Below are positions 53,064-61,890 of a DNA stretch of 64,000 nucleotides, piece by piece. Location of the stretch: assembly GCA_009692685.1 (NCBI GenBank), contig SHYS01000004.1, positions 62,001-126,000 on the forward strand, in the 5' to 3' direction. The translations under genes were made by a program, and so were the position numbers. This stretch comes from Dehalococcoidia bacterium (GTDB lineage: Bacteria > Chloroflexota > Dehalococcoidia > UBA2979). Below the pieces are notes generated by a model. The model searched no databases, was not told the DNA's origin, and saw nothing but the letters and a program-made list of their open reading frames with translations. Position 1 is the stretch's first letter, and every line of letters starts with the position of its first letter.

Positions 53064-53773
53064 GAGGCGCTCGCCGTCGCGGCTGTCGCGTACTCGGACG
53101 GTGGCCCCTGCCAGACGATACGGCCATCGCGCATCCGTACCACACGCTCGGCGTGCTCGGCGACCTCGATCTCGTGCGTCACGATGATCACCGTGATGCC
53201 GTGCTCGCGCACCATCCCGCTGAGGATGTTCATGACCTCGTTACCGGTCTGCGTGTCGAGCGCGCCCGTGGGCTCGTCGGCCAGCACGATGCGCGGCTCA
53301 ATGACGAGCGATCTCGCGATGGCGACGCGCTGCTGCTGGCCGCCGGAGAGCTGTGTCGGCTGATGGTTCGCCCGGTCGAGGAGCCCCACCTTCAGCAACG
53401 CCTCCGCAGCACGCCGGCGCCGGTCGGAGGGCGACACGCCCTGGTACACGAGGGGCAGCTCGACCTGTTCGATCACCGACAGGCGAGGAATCAGGTTGTA
53501 CGACTGGAAGACGAAGCCAAAGACACGACCGCGTAAAGACGCGCGCTGGTCGTCGGAGAGCGCACCAACCTCGACATCGTCGAAGTAGTAGGAGCCGGAC
53601 GTCGGTCGGTCGAGACAGCCGAGGATGTTCATCAGCGTGCTCTTACCGGACCCTGACTGCCCCATGATCGCGACAAACTCGCCGTCGGCGATCTCGAGGT
53701 TGACCCCATCGAGCGCGCGCACCAGCTCGGTGCCGATGTAATAGTGCCGGACGACGTTCTCGAGTCGGATCAT
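53060..53773 (-). CDS. ABC transporter ATP-binding protein (MacB/LolD-like)
   Basis: A 237-aa ATPase: Walker A GQSGSGKST, Q-loop, signature LSGGQQQRVAIARSL, Walker B IVLADEPTGALD and H-loop IVTHEIEV. It powers the adjacent permease. Overlaps of four bases on both sides show tight translational coupling. Confidence 0.96.
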   Translation of the reverse strand: MIRLENVVRHYYIGTELVRALDGVNLEIADGEFVAIMGQSGSGKSTLMNILGCLDRPTSGSYYFDDVEVGALSDDQRASLRGRVFGFVFQSYNLIPRLSVIEQVELPLVYQGVSPSDRRRRAAEALLKVGLLDRANHQPTQLSGGQQQRVAIARSLVIEPRIVLADEPTGALDTQTGNEVMNILSGMVREHGITVIIVTHEIEVAEHAERVVRMRDGRIVWQGPPSEYATAATASAS

Positions 53774-55746
53774 CGGACCTGCCCGCCACCGAAGCCGCCC
53801 GGCCCGGGCCCACCCCCACCAGCAGGCACGACGCCGCCCGCCGCTGCCTTCGCAGCCGCGGTTGCCGTTGGCGCCGTCCCCGGCGCAGGCGTGATGATCA
53901 GGACGGTCGCCCCCTCGTCGACGCCACTGGTGACGATGGTGTTCGTCCCGTTCGTGCTGCCGATGGTGACCGCGACCTGCTCCTGGGCGCCGCTCGCGTT
54001 CTTCAGCGTCACGAAGGTCTGTCGCCCCTCGCGCTTGATGGCGCCGCTGGGCACCAACAGCTGGTTCTCGTCGACGCGCAGCAACACGGTGATCGAGGCG
54101 TTCATGCCCGGCGAGGGGAGGTTACTGGCGTCATCGGCTGTCGTCGGACGTGCACCGCCCGCGCCCGGACCGCCGGGTCGCTGGCCACCGCCTCCACCGG
54201 GACCACCCTGCCCACCGCCGCCACCGAAGCCGGCCGGTGGACCGCCGGCACCTGGGCCGCCGGCACCTGGGCCGCCGGCCCCTCCAGCCGCACCACCGAA
54301 GGCGCCTCGGATCGCCGCGGGGCCGCCCTGCGCGAGGCTCCCCAGCTGTTCGCGCGCCTGCAGCAAGCCCTCGCCGGTGACGATATCGGCCTGCACGGGG
54401 TAGGAAACCACGCCCTGCGCCACGGTGGGGAGAGTGCTGATGCCTCGGATGCGGATCACCACGGGGCGCCCGGGTAGCGCGTCGAAGAGCGCCAGGCCGA
54501 ACTGGCCGACGCGCAGCGATGGGAGGTCTGCCTCGGACACCGTCAGGTCGATGCGAATCGCCCCGGGGTTGTTGATCGTGACCGCGGGGTTTGCCGACTG
54601 CGCGCCGACCACGGCTGTAACCGCGCTCACGCCGCCATCGAACGGCGCACGCAGCACGGTGTCGTCGGCGGCGTCCCGCGCCGTCTGGAGTGCGATTTCA
54701 GCCGACCGTACCGACTCCCGTGCCAGTTCGATCTCGAACGCGGTGGCGCCTCGCTGGAGTTCGGCCTCGCGGGCGAGCGCCGACTCGAGGCCCCCCTGCG
54801 CAGAGGCCACAGCGGCCTGTGCCTGAGACAGCTCGAGTGGCGTCGGCGGGTCGGTCAACTGCTTGTGGCGTGCCTCAGCCACGGTGCGCGACTGCTTCGC
54901 CCCGTCCCGATTCACGACGGCGTTCACATAGGAGGTGTTGGCATTGATGAGGTCGCGGGCGCGGCTGGCCAGTTGGCTGGGGGTGTCCGTACCCGTCTGC
55001 CCTGTGTAGAACGCCAGCAACTCAACTGACGCAGGCGTGAGCGGCAAATTGGCCGGGCCGCAACGAATGCCGTTGATAGAGTGGTAGGTGCAGAGCACGT
55101 TCTGCGAGGCAAGTAGCAGGCCCCACGTAGTATCGACGTTGAGTACTGCCGTCTCGATGCTGCGCCGTGCGGAGGTGAGTGTCGACTCGGACGCGGCAAG
55201 GTCCGCAGGTTCCGGGCCGCGCACGAGGGCGTCGAGGTTGCTTTCAGCACCGGCGAGTTGCGAGCGCGCGCCCGAGATAGCCTGCGAGGCGGCTCGCACC
55301 TCGGACTCAGTGGGTGGCGCGAGCAGCTGGTCGCGGCGCGTGCGCGCGCCCGCCAGCGAGATCTCAGCCGTTTCGAGCTTGCGCTTCGCCTCCCGGTCAT
55401 CGATGCGGGCCAGCTCCTGGCCCGCCTTCACGGAGTCGCCGACTTTGACCGACACGCCCGTGACTCGACCGCCAGCAGCGAACGAGAGCGCCGCCGTCTG
55501 CCCCGCAGCCGCGGCCCCCGATGTGGTCAGTGTGGTGGCGAGGGGCCCTCGCGAGACCTGGAGTTCCTGGATCGTCGGTGGTACGACGGGCGCGGCCTTG
55601 AAGCGGTTGTAGGAGAACCAGCCTGCTCCAATGACGAGCACGCCCGCCGCGCCAAGCCACACAACTCGACGGGACATCGAGGGCTGTACCAGCGCCTCGA
55701 TGTCCGCGACGCCTGTCTGGCCAGTCCGCGTGTCGGTGGTTGCCAT
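53770..55746 (-). CDS. HlyD/MacA-type efflux adaptor with Gly/Pro-rich insert
   Basis: A 658-aa membrane-fusion-type protein with an N-terminal membrane helix (VVWLGAAGVLVIGAGWFSY), a lipoyl-like domain (GGRVTGVSVKVGDSVKAGQELARID), a long coiled-coil hairpin and beta-barrel parts (LRAPFDGGVSAVTAVVG). Near residues 485-545 it has a Gly/Pro-rich low-complexity insert, and its C-terminus is also Gly/Pro-rich. It is the first gene of the operon. In a single-membrane cell, it would extend the exporter through the wall. Confidence 0.88.
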   Translation of the reverse strand: MATTDTRTGQTGVADIEALVQPSMSRRVVWLGAAGVLVIGAGWFSYNRFKAAPVVPPTIQELQVSRGPLATTLTTSGAAAAGQTAALSFAAGGRVTGVSVKVGDSVKAGQELARIDDREAKRKLETAEISLAGARTRRDQLLAPPTESEVRAASQAISGARSQLAGAESNLDALVRGPEPADLAASESTLTSARRSIETAVLNVDTTWGLLLASQNVLCTYHSINGIRCGPANLPLTPASVELLAFYTGQTGTDTPSQLASRARDLINANTSYVNAVVNRDGAKQSRTVAEARHKQLTDPPTPLELSQAQAAVASAQGGLESALAREAELQRGATAFEIELARESVRSAEIALQTARDAADDTVLRAPFDGGVSAVTAVVGAQSANPAVTINNPGAIRIDLTVSEADLPSLRVGQFGLALFDALPGRPVVIRIRGISTLPTVAQGVVSYPVQADIVTGEGLLQAREQLGSLAQGGPAAIRGAFGGAAGGAGGPGAGGPGAGGPPAGFGGGGGQGGPGGGGGQRPGGPGAGGARPTTADDASNLPSPGMNASITVLLRVDENQLLVPSGAIKREGRQTFVTLKNASGAQEQVAVTIGSTNGTNTIVTSGVDEGATVLIITPAPGTAPTATAAAKAAAGGVVPAGGGGPGPGGFGGGQVR

Positions 55747-55900
55747 GCGCCTGCCCTCAATCGCCCGCGCGCAGCGGGCGCGACGGTAGCTGCGACGAAT
55801 TACGAGTCCTGATCGACTCTAACGCGTCGCATGCCGAGGGCACATTAGGGGACCGTTAGTATGGGCATGGTACGGTCAGGGTGAACCCTCGGATCGGCGC

Positions 55901-56275
55901 TCAATCGACGCTGCTGGGCCCGGGAACGGTGCGCTTGAGCGCTGCGGTGACACGTTCCTTGGTGCACGGCTTAGCGACGAAGTCGACGGCCCCGGCCTCT
56001 AGCACGTCGCGTACCTTCACCGCAGCCCGCTCCGCGCTCACCACGATGATTCGCGCGGCCTGGTCCGCCGTCCGGAGCGGGCGCAACACGTCGAGGCCAT
56101 CCGCGGCGCCGAGGTTCAGGTCGAGCAGCACCACGTCCGGCGCACGCACGCCGAACGTCTCGGAAGCGGACTTCGCGTCGGTCGCCTCAACCACCGTGAA
56201 CCCGGCGGCGCTCACGATCCTGCCGAGGATCGTATGTACGATCGCCATATCGTCCGCGATCAGTGCAGTTGGCAC
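55901..56275 (-). CDS. Single-domain response regulator
   Basis: A 124-aa receiver domain with the acidic pair (IADD), phospho-acceptor Asp in VVLLDLNLGAADG, Ser in VVSAE and Lys in FVAKP. There is no output domain and no adjacent kinase. GTG 56275 is chosen because GAGGAG lies five bases before it; upstream open frame is low complexity. It could act like CheY/Spo0F, relaying phosphate. Confidence 0.88.
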   Translation of the reverse strand: MPTALIADDMAIVHTILGRIVSAAGFTVVEATDAKSASETFGVRAPDVVLLDLNLGAADGLDVLRPLRTADQAARIIVVSAERAAVKVRDVLEAGAVDFVAKPCTKERVTAALKRTVPGPSSVD

Positions 56276-56487
56276 AGGTACTCCTCGGGTCGGGTCGCCC
56301 GCCTTGGACACGCCTGATCTCAGTGTCGACATCGCCCGCACGCCGGCGAGGCCCTCCCGTAATCCGCCCTGACCACTTCCTGACGACACCACCCGATCGC
56401 GGTGCGAGTCGCTACTGGCCCGCCGACGCCGCCTTTGGTGGTTTACTGACGGCACGACACCCCGTTACGAATCCGCAGGAGGCACTC

Positions 56488-57417
56488 ATGGCCGATGCCG
56501 GACTACCAAGGCGCCAGCTCGGCCACACGGGCCTTGAGGTAACCACGCTTGGCTACGGCGCGATGTCGCTCGATGCCCGTTTCGGGCCGGTCATCTCGCA
56601 GGAACCGGCGACGCGCGTACTGAACGCGGTCCTCGATGGCGGCGTGAATCTCATCGACACGTCACCCGACTACGGACCTTCCGAGGAGATGATCGGGGTC
56701 GCGATTGCCGGTCGTCGCGACGAGTACGTGCTCGCCTCGAAGGTGGGCTGCCCCGTCGCATCGGACGCCGTCGAGAGCGGTGGCCGCCACGTCTACACCC
56801 GCGAGAACATCGTCGCCGCCGTCGAGCAGAGCCTCCGTCGCATGCGCACCGACCACCTCGATATTGTCCAGTTCCACGGGAGTCCGTCGCCCGCGACGCT
56901 CGAGGAGTACGGCGCCGTCGAGGTGCTCCGCGACCTCCAGCGCGCGGGCAAAGTCCGCTTCATCGGCATGTCTGGCACCATCCCCAACCTCGAGGGCTAC
57001 ATCGACGGTGGGGCCTTCGACGAGTTCCAGATCCCCTACTCCGCGCTCCAGCGCGAGCACGAGAGCCTGATCTCGGCGGCGGCGAAGTCCGGTGCGGGCA
57101 CGGTGATCCGAGGTGGCGTAGCCCGCGGTGCGCCTGCCGAAGACAAGGCGTGGGACATCCGTCGCCTCCCTGAGGTCGCGGAAGAGCGACCGCGCGCGCT
57201 CTGGGAGGCCGCGGCTCTCGACGTCCTGCTCGATGGCCTCACACGCATGGAGTTCATGCTGCGTTTCACGCTCTCGCACCCGGACGTTCACACCACCATC
57301 GTCGGCACGGCCAACCTCGAACACCTGGGTGCCAACCTCGAGGTCGCGCGCAAGGGTGCGCTGCCCCCCGACCTGTACGCCGAGGCGAAGCGTCGCCTCG
57401 ACGCGGCGATGGCGTAA
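56488..57417 (+). CDS. Aldo/keto reductase
   Basis: A 309-aa (beta/alpha)8 oxidoreductase. It has the cofactor and catalytic region GVNLIDTSPDYGPSEEMIG with Tyr, catalytic Lys in YVLASKVG, and HLDIVQFHGSP where His is expected. It uses NADPH to reduce carbonyls; substrate unknown. ATG 56488 follows AGGAGG. It is divergent from the response regulator and followed by nudC five bases later. Confidence 0.9.
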   Translation: MADAGLPRRQLGHTGLEVTTLGYGAMSLDARFGPVISQEPATRVLNAVLDGGVNLIDTSPDYGPSEEMIGVAIAGRRDEYVLASKVGCPVASDAVESGGRHVYTRENIVAAVEQSLRRMRTDHLDIVQFHGSPSPATLEEYGAVEVLRDLQRAGKVRFIGMSGTIPNLEGYIDGGAFDEFQIPYSALQREHESLISAAAKSGAGTVIRGGVARGAPAEDKAWDIRRLPEVAEERPRALWEAAALDVLLDGLTRMEFMLRFTLSHPDVHTTIVGTANLEHLGANLEVARKGALPPDLYAEAKRRLDAAMA

Positions 57418-57422
57418 CGGAC

Positions 57423-58322
57423 GTGGCCGACGACTCCGGACCGCTGGCGTTTTCCGCGAACCCCCTGACGCGCCCGGTCACCGAGGCGCACGACGAGGCC
57501 TGGGTGCAGGCACGCCTCATTGACCCCGCCGCACGATTCCTGCCGATGCGCCGCCTCGAGGCACTCATCGACGGCGACGATCCACCGCAGCTCGGCTGGC
57601 GCGGCGTCGAGGTGCTCAACCACCTCGCGGACGGCGCCTTCGCGGTCTTCCTCGGCACGCTCGACGGCATCCCGCACTTCGCCGTCGCCGTCGGTAGCCT
57701 TGAACCTCAAGAGGGCGCGCGCTTTATCGACGCGCGCACGCTCGCGACGTTGCTCCCCGCCGCCGATGTCGGCATCCTAGGTAACGCCCGCTCGCTCGTC
57801 GACTGGCACGCACGGCATCGGTTCTGCGCGCAGTGCGGCGCACCAACGGAGCACATCGAGGGCGGCGCGCGCCGCCGTTGCACCCGCTGCGACGCCCGCC
57901 ACTACCCGCGTGTCGACCCCTCGGTGATCATGCTCGTCGAGCACAACGACCGGATTCTCCTCGCGCGCCGCGCCACCGCGCCCGGCAACCGCCGCTCCTG
58001 TCTCGCGGGCTTCCTCGAGCCCGGCGAGAGCATCGAGGAGGCCGTCGCCCGCGAAGTCTTCGAGGAGGCGGGCGTGACGGTCACCGACGTGCGCTACGTC
58101 ACCTCGCAGCCGTGGCCGTTTCCCTCGCAGCTCATGATTGGCTGCCGCACGGTCGCGCTCAGCGACGAAGTCAACGTTGATGGCATCGAGATCGCGAGCG
58201 CCGAATGGTTCGATCGCGCCGAGGTGCGCGCCGCCGTCGAGGGGCGCAGTGCCGTCCTCGAGGTTCCCGGCCCCATCGCGATCGCCTACCACCTCATCCG
58301 CACCTGGGCTTACGAGCAGTAG
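57423..58322 (+). CDS. nudC: NAD+ diphosphatase (NADH pyrophosphatase)
   Basis: A 299-aa NudC: zinc ribbon FCAQCG ... RCTRCDA (residues about 135-160), the Nudix box GFLEPGESIEEAVAREVFEE, and the SQPWPFPSQLM motif that is diagnostic for NADH/NAD-capped RNA hydrolases. It removes NAD caps from RNA and hydrolyses NADH. The start is GTG 57423. Confidence 0.95.
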   Translation: MADDSGPLAFSANPLTRPVTEAHDEAWVQARLIDPAARFLPMRRLEALIDGDDPPQLGWRGVEVLNHLADGAFAVFLGTLDGIPHFAVAVGSLEPQEGARFIDARTLATLLPAADVGILGNARSLVDWHARHRFCAQCGAPTEHIEGGARRRCTRCDARHYPRVDPSVIMLVEHNDRILLARRATAPGNRRSCLAGFLEPGESIEEAVAREVFEEAGVTVTDVRYVTSQPWPFPSQLMIGCRTVALSDEVNVDGIEIASAEWFDRAEVRAAVEGRSAVLEVPGPIAIAYHLIRTWAYEQ

Positions 58323-58346
58323 CGCCGTTCGAACAAGGAGACATTG

Positions 58347-59336
58347 ATGAAGGCATACCGACTCACCACCGGCGAAGGCATCGATGGCCTCACCCGCGTC
58401 GACCTGCCGGACCCGACCCCGGGTCCCGGCGAAGTAGTGATCCGCATCCGCGCCACGTCGCTGAATTACCGCGACCTCGGTATCGCCCGGCGCTCGGCCG
58501 CAGGCGTGATTCCCCTCTCGGATGGGGCCGGCGAGGTGGTCGCGGCCGGCGAGGGGGTACGCATCGACGTCGGCACTCGCGTGGCCGGGTGCTTCATGCC
58601 CTACTGGCGCGACGGTGAGGTCAGCCCCGAGTATCAGCGCGATGCCCTCGGTGGCATGGTTGACGGCGTGCTTGCGGAGCAGGTCGTGCTGCCCGCCGCC
58701 TCGGTGGTGCGCCTGCCCGACTACCTGACGTTCGAGGAGGCGGCGACTCTCCCCTGCGCCGCCGTCACCGCGTGGAACGCGATGTTCGAGGCGACTCGAC
58801 TCAAGCCCGGCTCTACGGTGCTGTTCCTCGGTACCGGCGGCGTCTCGATCTTTGGCCTGCAGCTCGGCGTAGCCGCCGGGATGCGCACCATCGTGACTTC
58901 GAGCAGCAACGCGAAGCTCGAGAAGGCACGCGCCATCGGCGCCCACGAGACCATCAACTACCGCGAGCGCGAGGACTGGGAGCGCGCCGTCCTCGACCTC
59001 ACGGGCGGGCGAGGTGTCGACCTAGTCCTCGAGGTGGGCGGCGTCGGCACGTTTGCGAAGTCCAATGTTGCAGTAAGGCACGGGGGGTCCATCGTAGTTA
59101 TCGGTGGACTTGCCTCCGCTGAGGGTGGCGCGTTTGTGCCGCTTGTCGGGCCGAACCGGCTGGTAACCCGCATCTCCGTGGGCAGCCGTCGCATGTTCGA
59201 GGACATGAACCGCGCCCTCGAGGTGGGCGGCGTGCACCCGGTGATTGACCGCGTCTTCGAGTTCGACCAGGCCCTCGAGGCGTACCGCTACCTCGAGTCG
59301 CAGCAGCACCTCGGCAAGGTGGTCGTGCGGGTCTAA
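58347..59336 (+). CDS. Zinc-type alcohol dehydrogenase / quinone oxidoreductase-like
   Basis: A 329-aa MDR-superfamily enzyme: TSLNYRDLGIARR near the N-terminus, AATLPCAAVTAWNAMFE, Rossmann motif LGTGGVSIFGLQLGVAAG and a C-terminal HLGKVVVRV. It lacks the Cys-His zinc ligands of classical ADH (NYRDLGI in place of CHTD), so it is of the zinc-independent type. AAGGAG precedes ATG 58347 by six bases. Confidence 0.9.
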   Translation: MKAYRLTTGEGIDGLTRVDLPDPTPGPGEVVIRIRATSLNYRDLGIARRSAAGVIPLSDGAGEVVAAGEGVRIDVGTRVAGCFMPYWRDGEVSPEYQRDALGGMVDGVLAEQVVLPAASVVRLPDYLTFEEAATLPCAAVTAWNAMFEATRLKPGSTVLFLGTGGVSIFGLQLGVAAGMRTIVTSSSNAKLEKARAIGAHETINYREREDWERAVLDLTGGRGVDLVLEVGGVGTFAKSNVAVRHGGSIVVIGGLASAEGGAFVPLVGPNRLVTRISVGSRRMFEDMNRALEVGGVHPVIDRVFEFDQALEAYRYLESQQHLGKVVVRV

Positions 59337-59345
59337 TTGCCGCAT

Positions 59346-59744
59346 ATGGTGCCAGGTGGGGCCGCGCAGGGAACTGCGGGTGCGATTGGACCTGCCGGAC
59401 CTGCCGGAGGAGGTGGTGCACCAGTTTGGCGCGTAATCGACCTTGGCACGGTTGGCATGACCTCGGGCGGCGCTGCCGTGGCCTTCCCGATAACGGACAC
59501 CCATGATTGCCGGTGGGTGATGGCCATGGCTTCCGGCAGCGCGCCGGGGTTCGGGCTAGCACTGTCCATGTCACCCGACGGGACCACGACGGTAGAGACC
59601 CGACTCTCGGCCACTGTATTCGGAGCGACCAACGGCGTGAACAGCGCTTCGGTTCTGTTCGACGACCCCGCGCCGTTCCTCCAACTGAGGGCATTCGGTT
59701 CAGGGGGACAGGTCCGGGGCTGGCTCTACTGCTCGCCCTGGTGA
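59346..59744 (+). CDS. Hypothetical protein with collagen-like N-terminus
   Basis: A 132-aa frame whose first 25 residues are Gly/Ala/Pro-rich (GAIGPAGPAGGGGAP), followed by a beta-rich domain (VIDLGTVGMTSGGAAVAFPI, LALSMSPDGTTTVETRL). I recognise no family. ATG 59346 (or TTG 59337, directly after the dehydrogenase stop) begins it, with no ribosome-binding site. The 3' end overlaps the decayed minus-strand gene by 19 bases. It may be the remnant of a larger surface protein. Confidence 0.45.
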   Translation: MVPGGAAQGTAGAIGPAGPAGGGGAPVWRVIDLGTVGMTSGGAAVAFPITDTHDCRWVMAMASGSAPGFGLALSMSPDGTTTVETRLSATVFGATNGVNSASVLFDDPAPFLQLRAFGSGGQVRGWLYCSPW

Positions 59745-60249
59745 GTCTCGTTGGCCTCAGGAGGCGTGAGCAGTCCGAGGCGCTCGAGGTAGTCGCGCTC
59801 TGACTCGCGCTTGTACGGGTGCGTGCCGATCCACTCGATCACGCGCCGTTCCTCTCTGGCTTCCTACCGCCACCACGCCTAGGGGCGCGTACTAGGGCCA
59901 CCAGGCGGCCACTCAGGCCAGTGCCCCGGCGTGGGCTGCCACAGGGCAGGGTCTGACAACCAGAACGTAATCAGCGCCTTGCGGTGGCTGAACCAGTCCT
60001 GGCCGCGTGGCCCTCGAGGAATCCGTGGTCACTAGGCCCGCCGTAGGGCCTGTGCTCCGCGAACCCCGAGGCGTTGCGCGACCGCACTCGGAAGCTCGTC
60101 TCGCGCGAGGTCGGCGCGTTCCACTTCGGCATTCCGGAGTCGCCCGAGCCCACGAGCCTCATGCACCACACCTTCGGCAGTCGCGCCGGTGTCGATAAGG
60201 CCGCCGTCCGCCTCGATCTGAGCGGCGCGACGCTGCGGCCGCTGCCCAC
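59726..60249 (-). pseudogene. Decayed gene of unknown family
   Basis: The sequence FAEHRPYGGPSDHGFLEGHAA (frame ending 59971) continues after a frameshift near 60015 as GQDWFSHRKALITFWLSDPAL, WPEWPPGGPSTRP, then TAG, AWWR, TAG, and EAREERRVIEWIGTHPYKRE to a final TAG at 59726. The two internal ambers are at 59879-59881 and 59864-59866. The residues are protein-like (Trp, Tyr, charged clusters) throughout, so I read it as a broken gene. Family and start are unknown. Confidence 0.5.
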
Positions 60250-60261
60250 TCCGCCCGCCCC

Positions 60262-61374
60262 CTAACCTCGGGCCACCGCGGCAGCTGAGGCGAACGCACT
60301 CACGAGGTCCGCGAGCGAGCGGCGTAACAGCGTCGGGTTGAAGGTCAGTAGCGTCCCGCCCCATGCCTTGTTGTGGTCCGGCACAAACACGCCGAGGTCG
60401 AACAATCGCTCGGTGAACCTCGCGCCATCGAGGTCAGCGCCCAGCCGCAGGCGCACGATGTTCGAACCGCGCTCGAACTCCGCCACCTCCAGGCCGGACA
60501 CGCCTTCCAGGCCACCGATGAGCGCTCGCCCGGCGCGCATCACCTCGATGTGTCGCTCCTCGAGGCCGTCCATCCCATCGAGGGCGAGCGCGGCCGCCAG
60601 CGCTGCCGAGGGCAGGCTGCCGCCAAACATCCGGCGGTCGTGGTGCAGGCCGTCGAGGAGGGCCGCAGGCCCGGCGAGGATCGCGCCGAATTGCGCGGGC
60701 AGGTACTTCCACAGCGACACATACACAGTGTCGAAGAGGGAGGCATAGTCGCGCGCCCGGACGCCCGTCGCCGCGCTCATCATGAATAGCCGCGCGCCAT
60801 CGAGGTGTGTGCCGATTCCTCGGGAGCGACATAAGCCGGTGAGCGCGCGCAGCTCCTCGAATGGCGCGACTGCGCCCGCCTGCCGCCGCACCGGGCTCTC
60901 GATCACCACCGCACCCACCGGGCTGAGCACGCGCCCGCCCTCCGCGGCGTCGAAGGCCGCCACGAGTTCAGCGACGTTGAAGCAGGCGCGCCCGGGCGCC
61001 AGCGGTACGACCGCGATACCGCTCAGCCGTTGCAGGCCGTCACCTTCGTCCTGGAAGAGGTGGCTCTCGGCGGGCACGACGATTCGAGGCGCTCGCGGTC
61101 GCGCCTCGAGAAGCCGCCGGACCGCAAGGTGGTTGGCGAGCGTGCCAGTAGGCAACCAGACGGCCGCTTCCTTGCCGAGGAGGGCAGCCCAGCGCTCCTC
61201 GAGGCGAGTCACGCTGCCACCAAGGGAGTAATCGTCGCCCTCGACCGCGCCCGCTGCGGCCAGCCTCGAGATCCGCGCCGCGAGCGCTTCAGGCAGCTCG
61301 GGTTCGCCGTCGCCGGCGAACAACACCGCGTCCGGCCTCGCGGTCAGCGCCGCCATCCGCTCTCGAGGTGTCAT
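60262..61374 (-). CDS. Threonine aldolase-type PLP enzyme
   Basis: A 370-aa fold-type I PLP enzyme of the beta-eliminating lyase/threonine aldolase group: VWLPTGTLANHLAVR, VVIESPVRR, GTHLDGARLF (Asp and Arg near the cofactor) and SLWKYLPAQFGAILAG with the presumed PLP Lys. It would cleave beta-hydroxy amino acids to glycine and an aldehyde. ATG 61374 overlaps the stop of the upstream DUF5946-type frame (ATGA). Confidence 0.88.
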   Translation of the reverse strand: MTPRERMAALTARPDAVLFAGDGEPELPEALAARISRLAAAGAVEGDDYSLGGSVTRLEERWAALLGKEAAVWLPTGTLANHLAVRRLLEARPRAPRIVVPAESHLFQDEGDGLQRLSGIAVVPLAPGRACFNVAELVAAFDAAEGGRVLSPVGAVVIESPVRRQAGAVAPFEELRALTGLCRSRGIGTHLDGARLFMMSAATGVRARDYASLFDTVYVSLWKYLPAQFGAILAGPAALLDGLHHDRRMFGGSLPSAALAAALALDGMDGLEERHIEVMRAGRALIGGLEGVSGLEVAEFERGSNIVRLRLGADLDGARFTERLFDLGVFVPDHNKAWGGTLLTFNPTLLRRSLADLVSAFASAAAVARG

Positions 61375-61890
61375 CGGACCGGCCCAGTCGCGCCGTTTGC
61401 CACGCCCGCGCCTCGCGCGAACTCCTCGATGGCGGAATGGTGTGCGGCCCACGCCCGCCACACCGAAGCAGCCCACGCACGGGCGGCCGCGATGTGGGCC
61501 CCCGCGGATCTCGCCTGCGCGACATCGACGACGCGCACGCTCCCGAGGTTGTTCGGCGGCGCGCAGTGGGGCCAGTTGTGCACGGTTGCGGCGAGGTGCT
61601 TGTGCCGCCTCGGTATCTCCGAAGTGGGCACGCCGCGACTAAGCACGAGGTACAGCCCCACGAGGTGGATCGCGATCGACTTGTCTGGATGCGCGCCGCC
61701 GGGGTGCTGGGCGGCGAACGTGTCGACGCTCAACTGGTGCACGGGCCAGAGCGCTGCCTGCGTGTACTCGCGCCAGCACCTCGCCGTAGGCAGCCCAGCA
61801 GGTCGCCGAGGAGTTGAAGTAGACGTGCCGCTGGCCATTGAGGGCGGGCGCCCCGAAGCCGTACACGCACACGTCGAGGTCCGCCGTCAC
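61371..61890 (-). pseudogene. DUF5946-family protein, frameshifted
   Basis: Two frames together give a DUF5946-like protein of about 170 aa: GFGAPALNGQRHVYFN and CWAAYGEVLA in the first (start GTG 61890), then REYTQAALWPVHQLSVDTFAAQHPG, SIAIHLVGLYLVL and PRRHKHLA in the second (stop 61371). They join near 61770. The usual CPGCGAP start is altered to CVYGFGAP. The family is of unknown function. It lies in a tight operon with the 451-aa gene upstream and the aldolase downstream. Confidence 0.7.
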
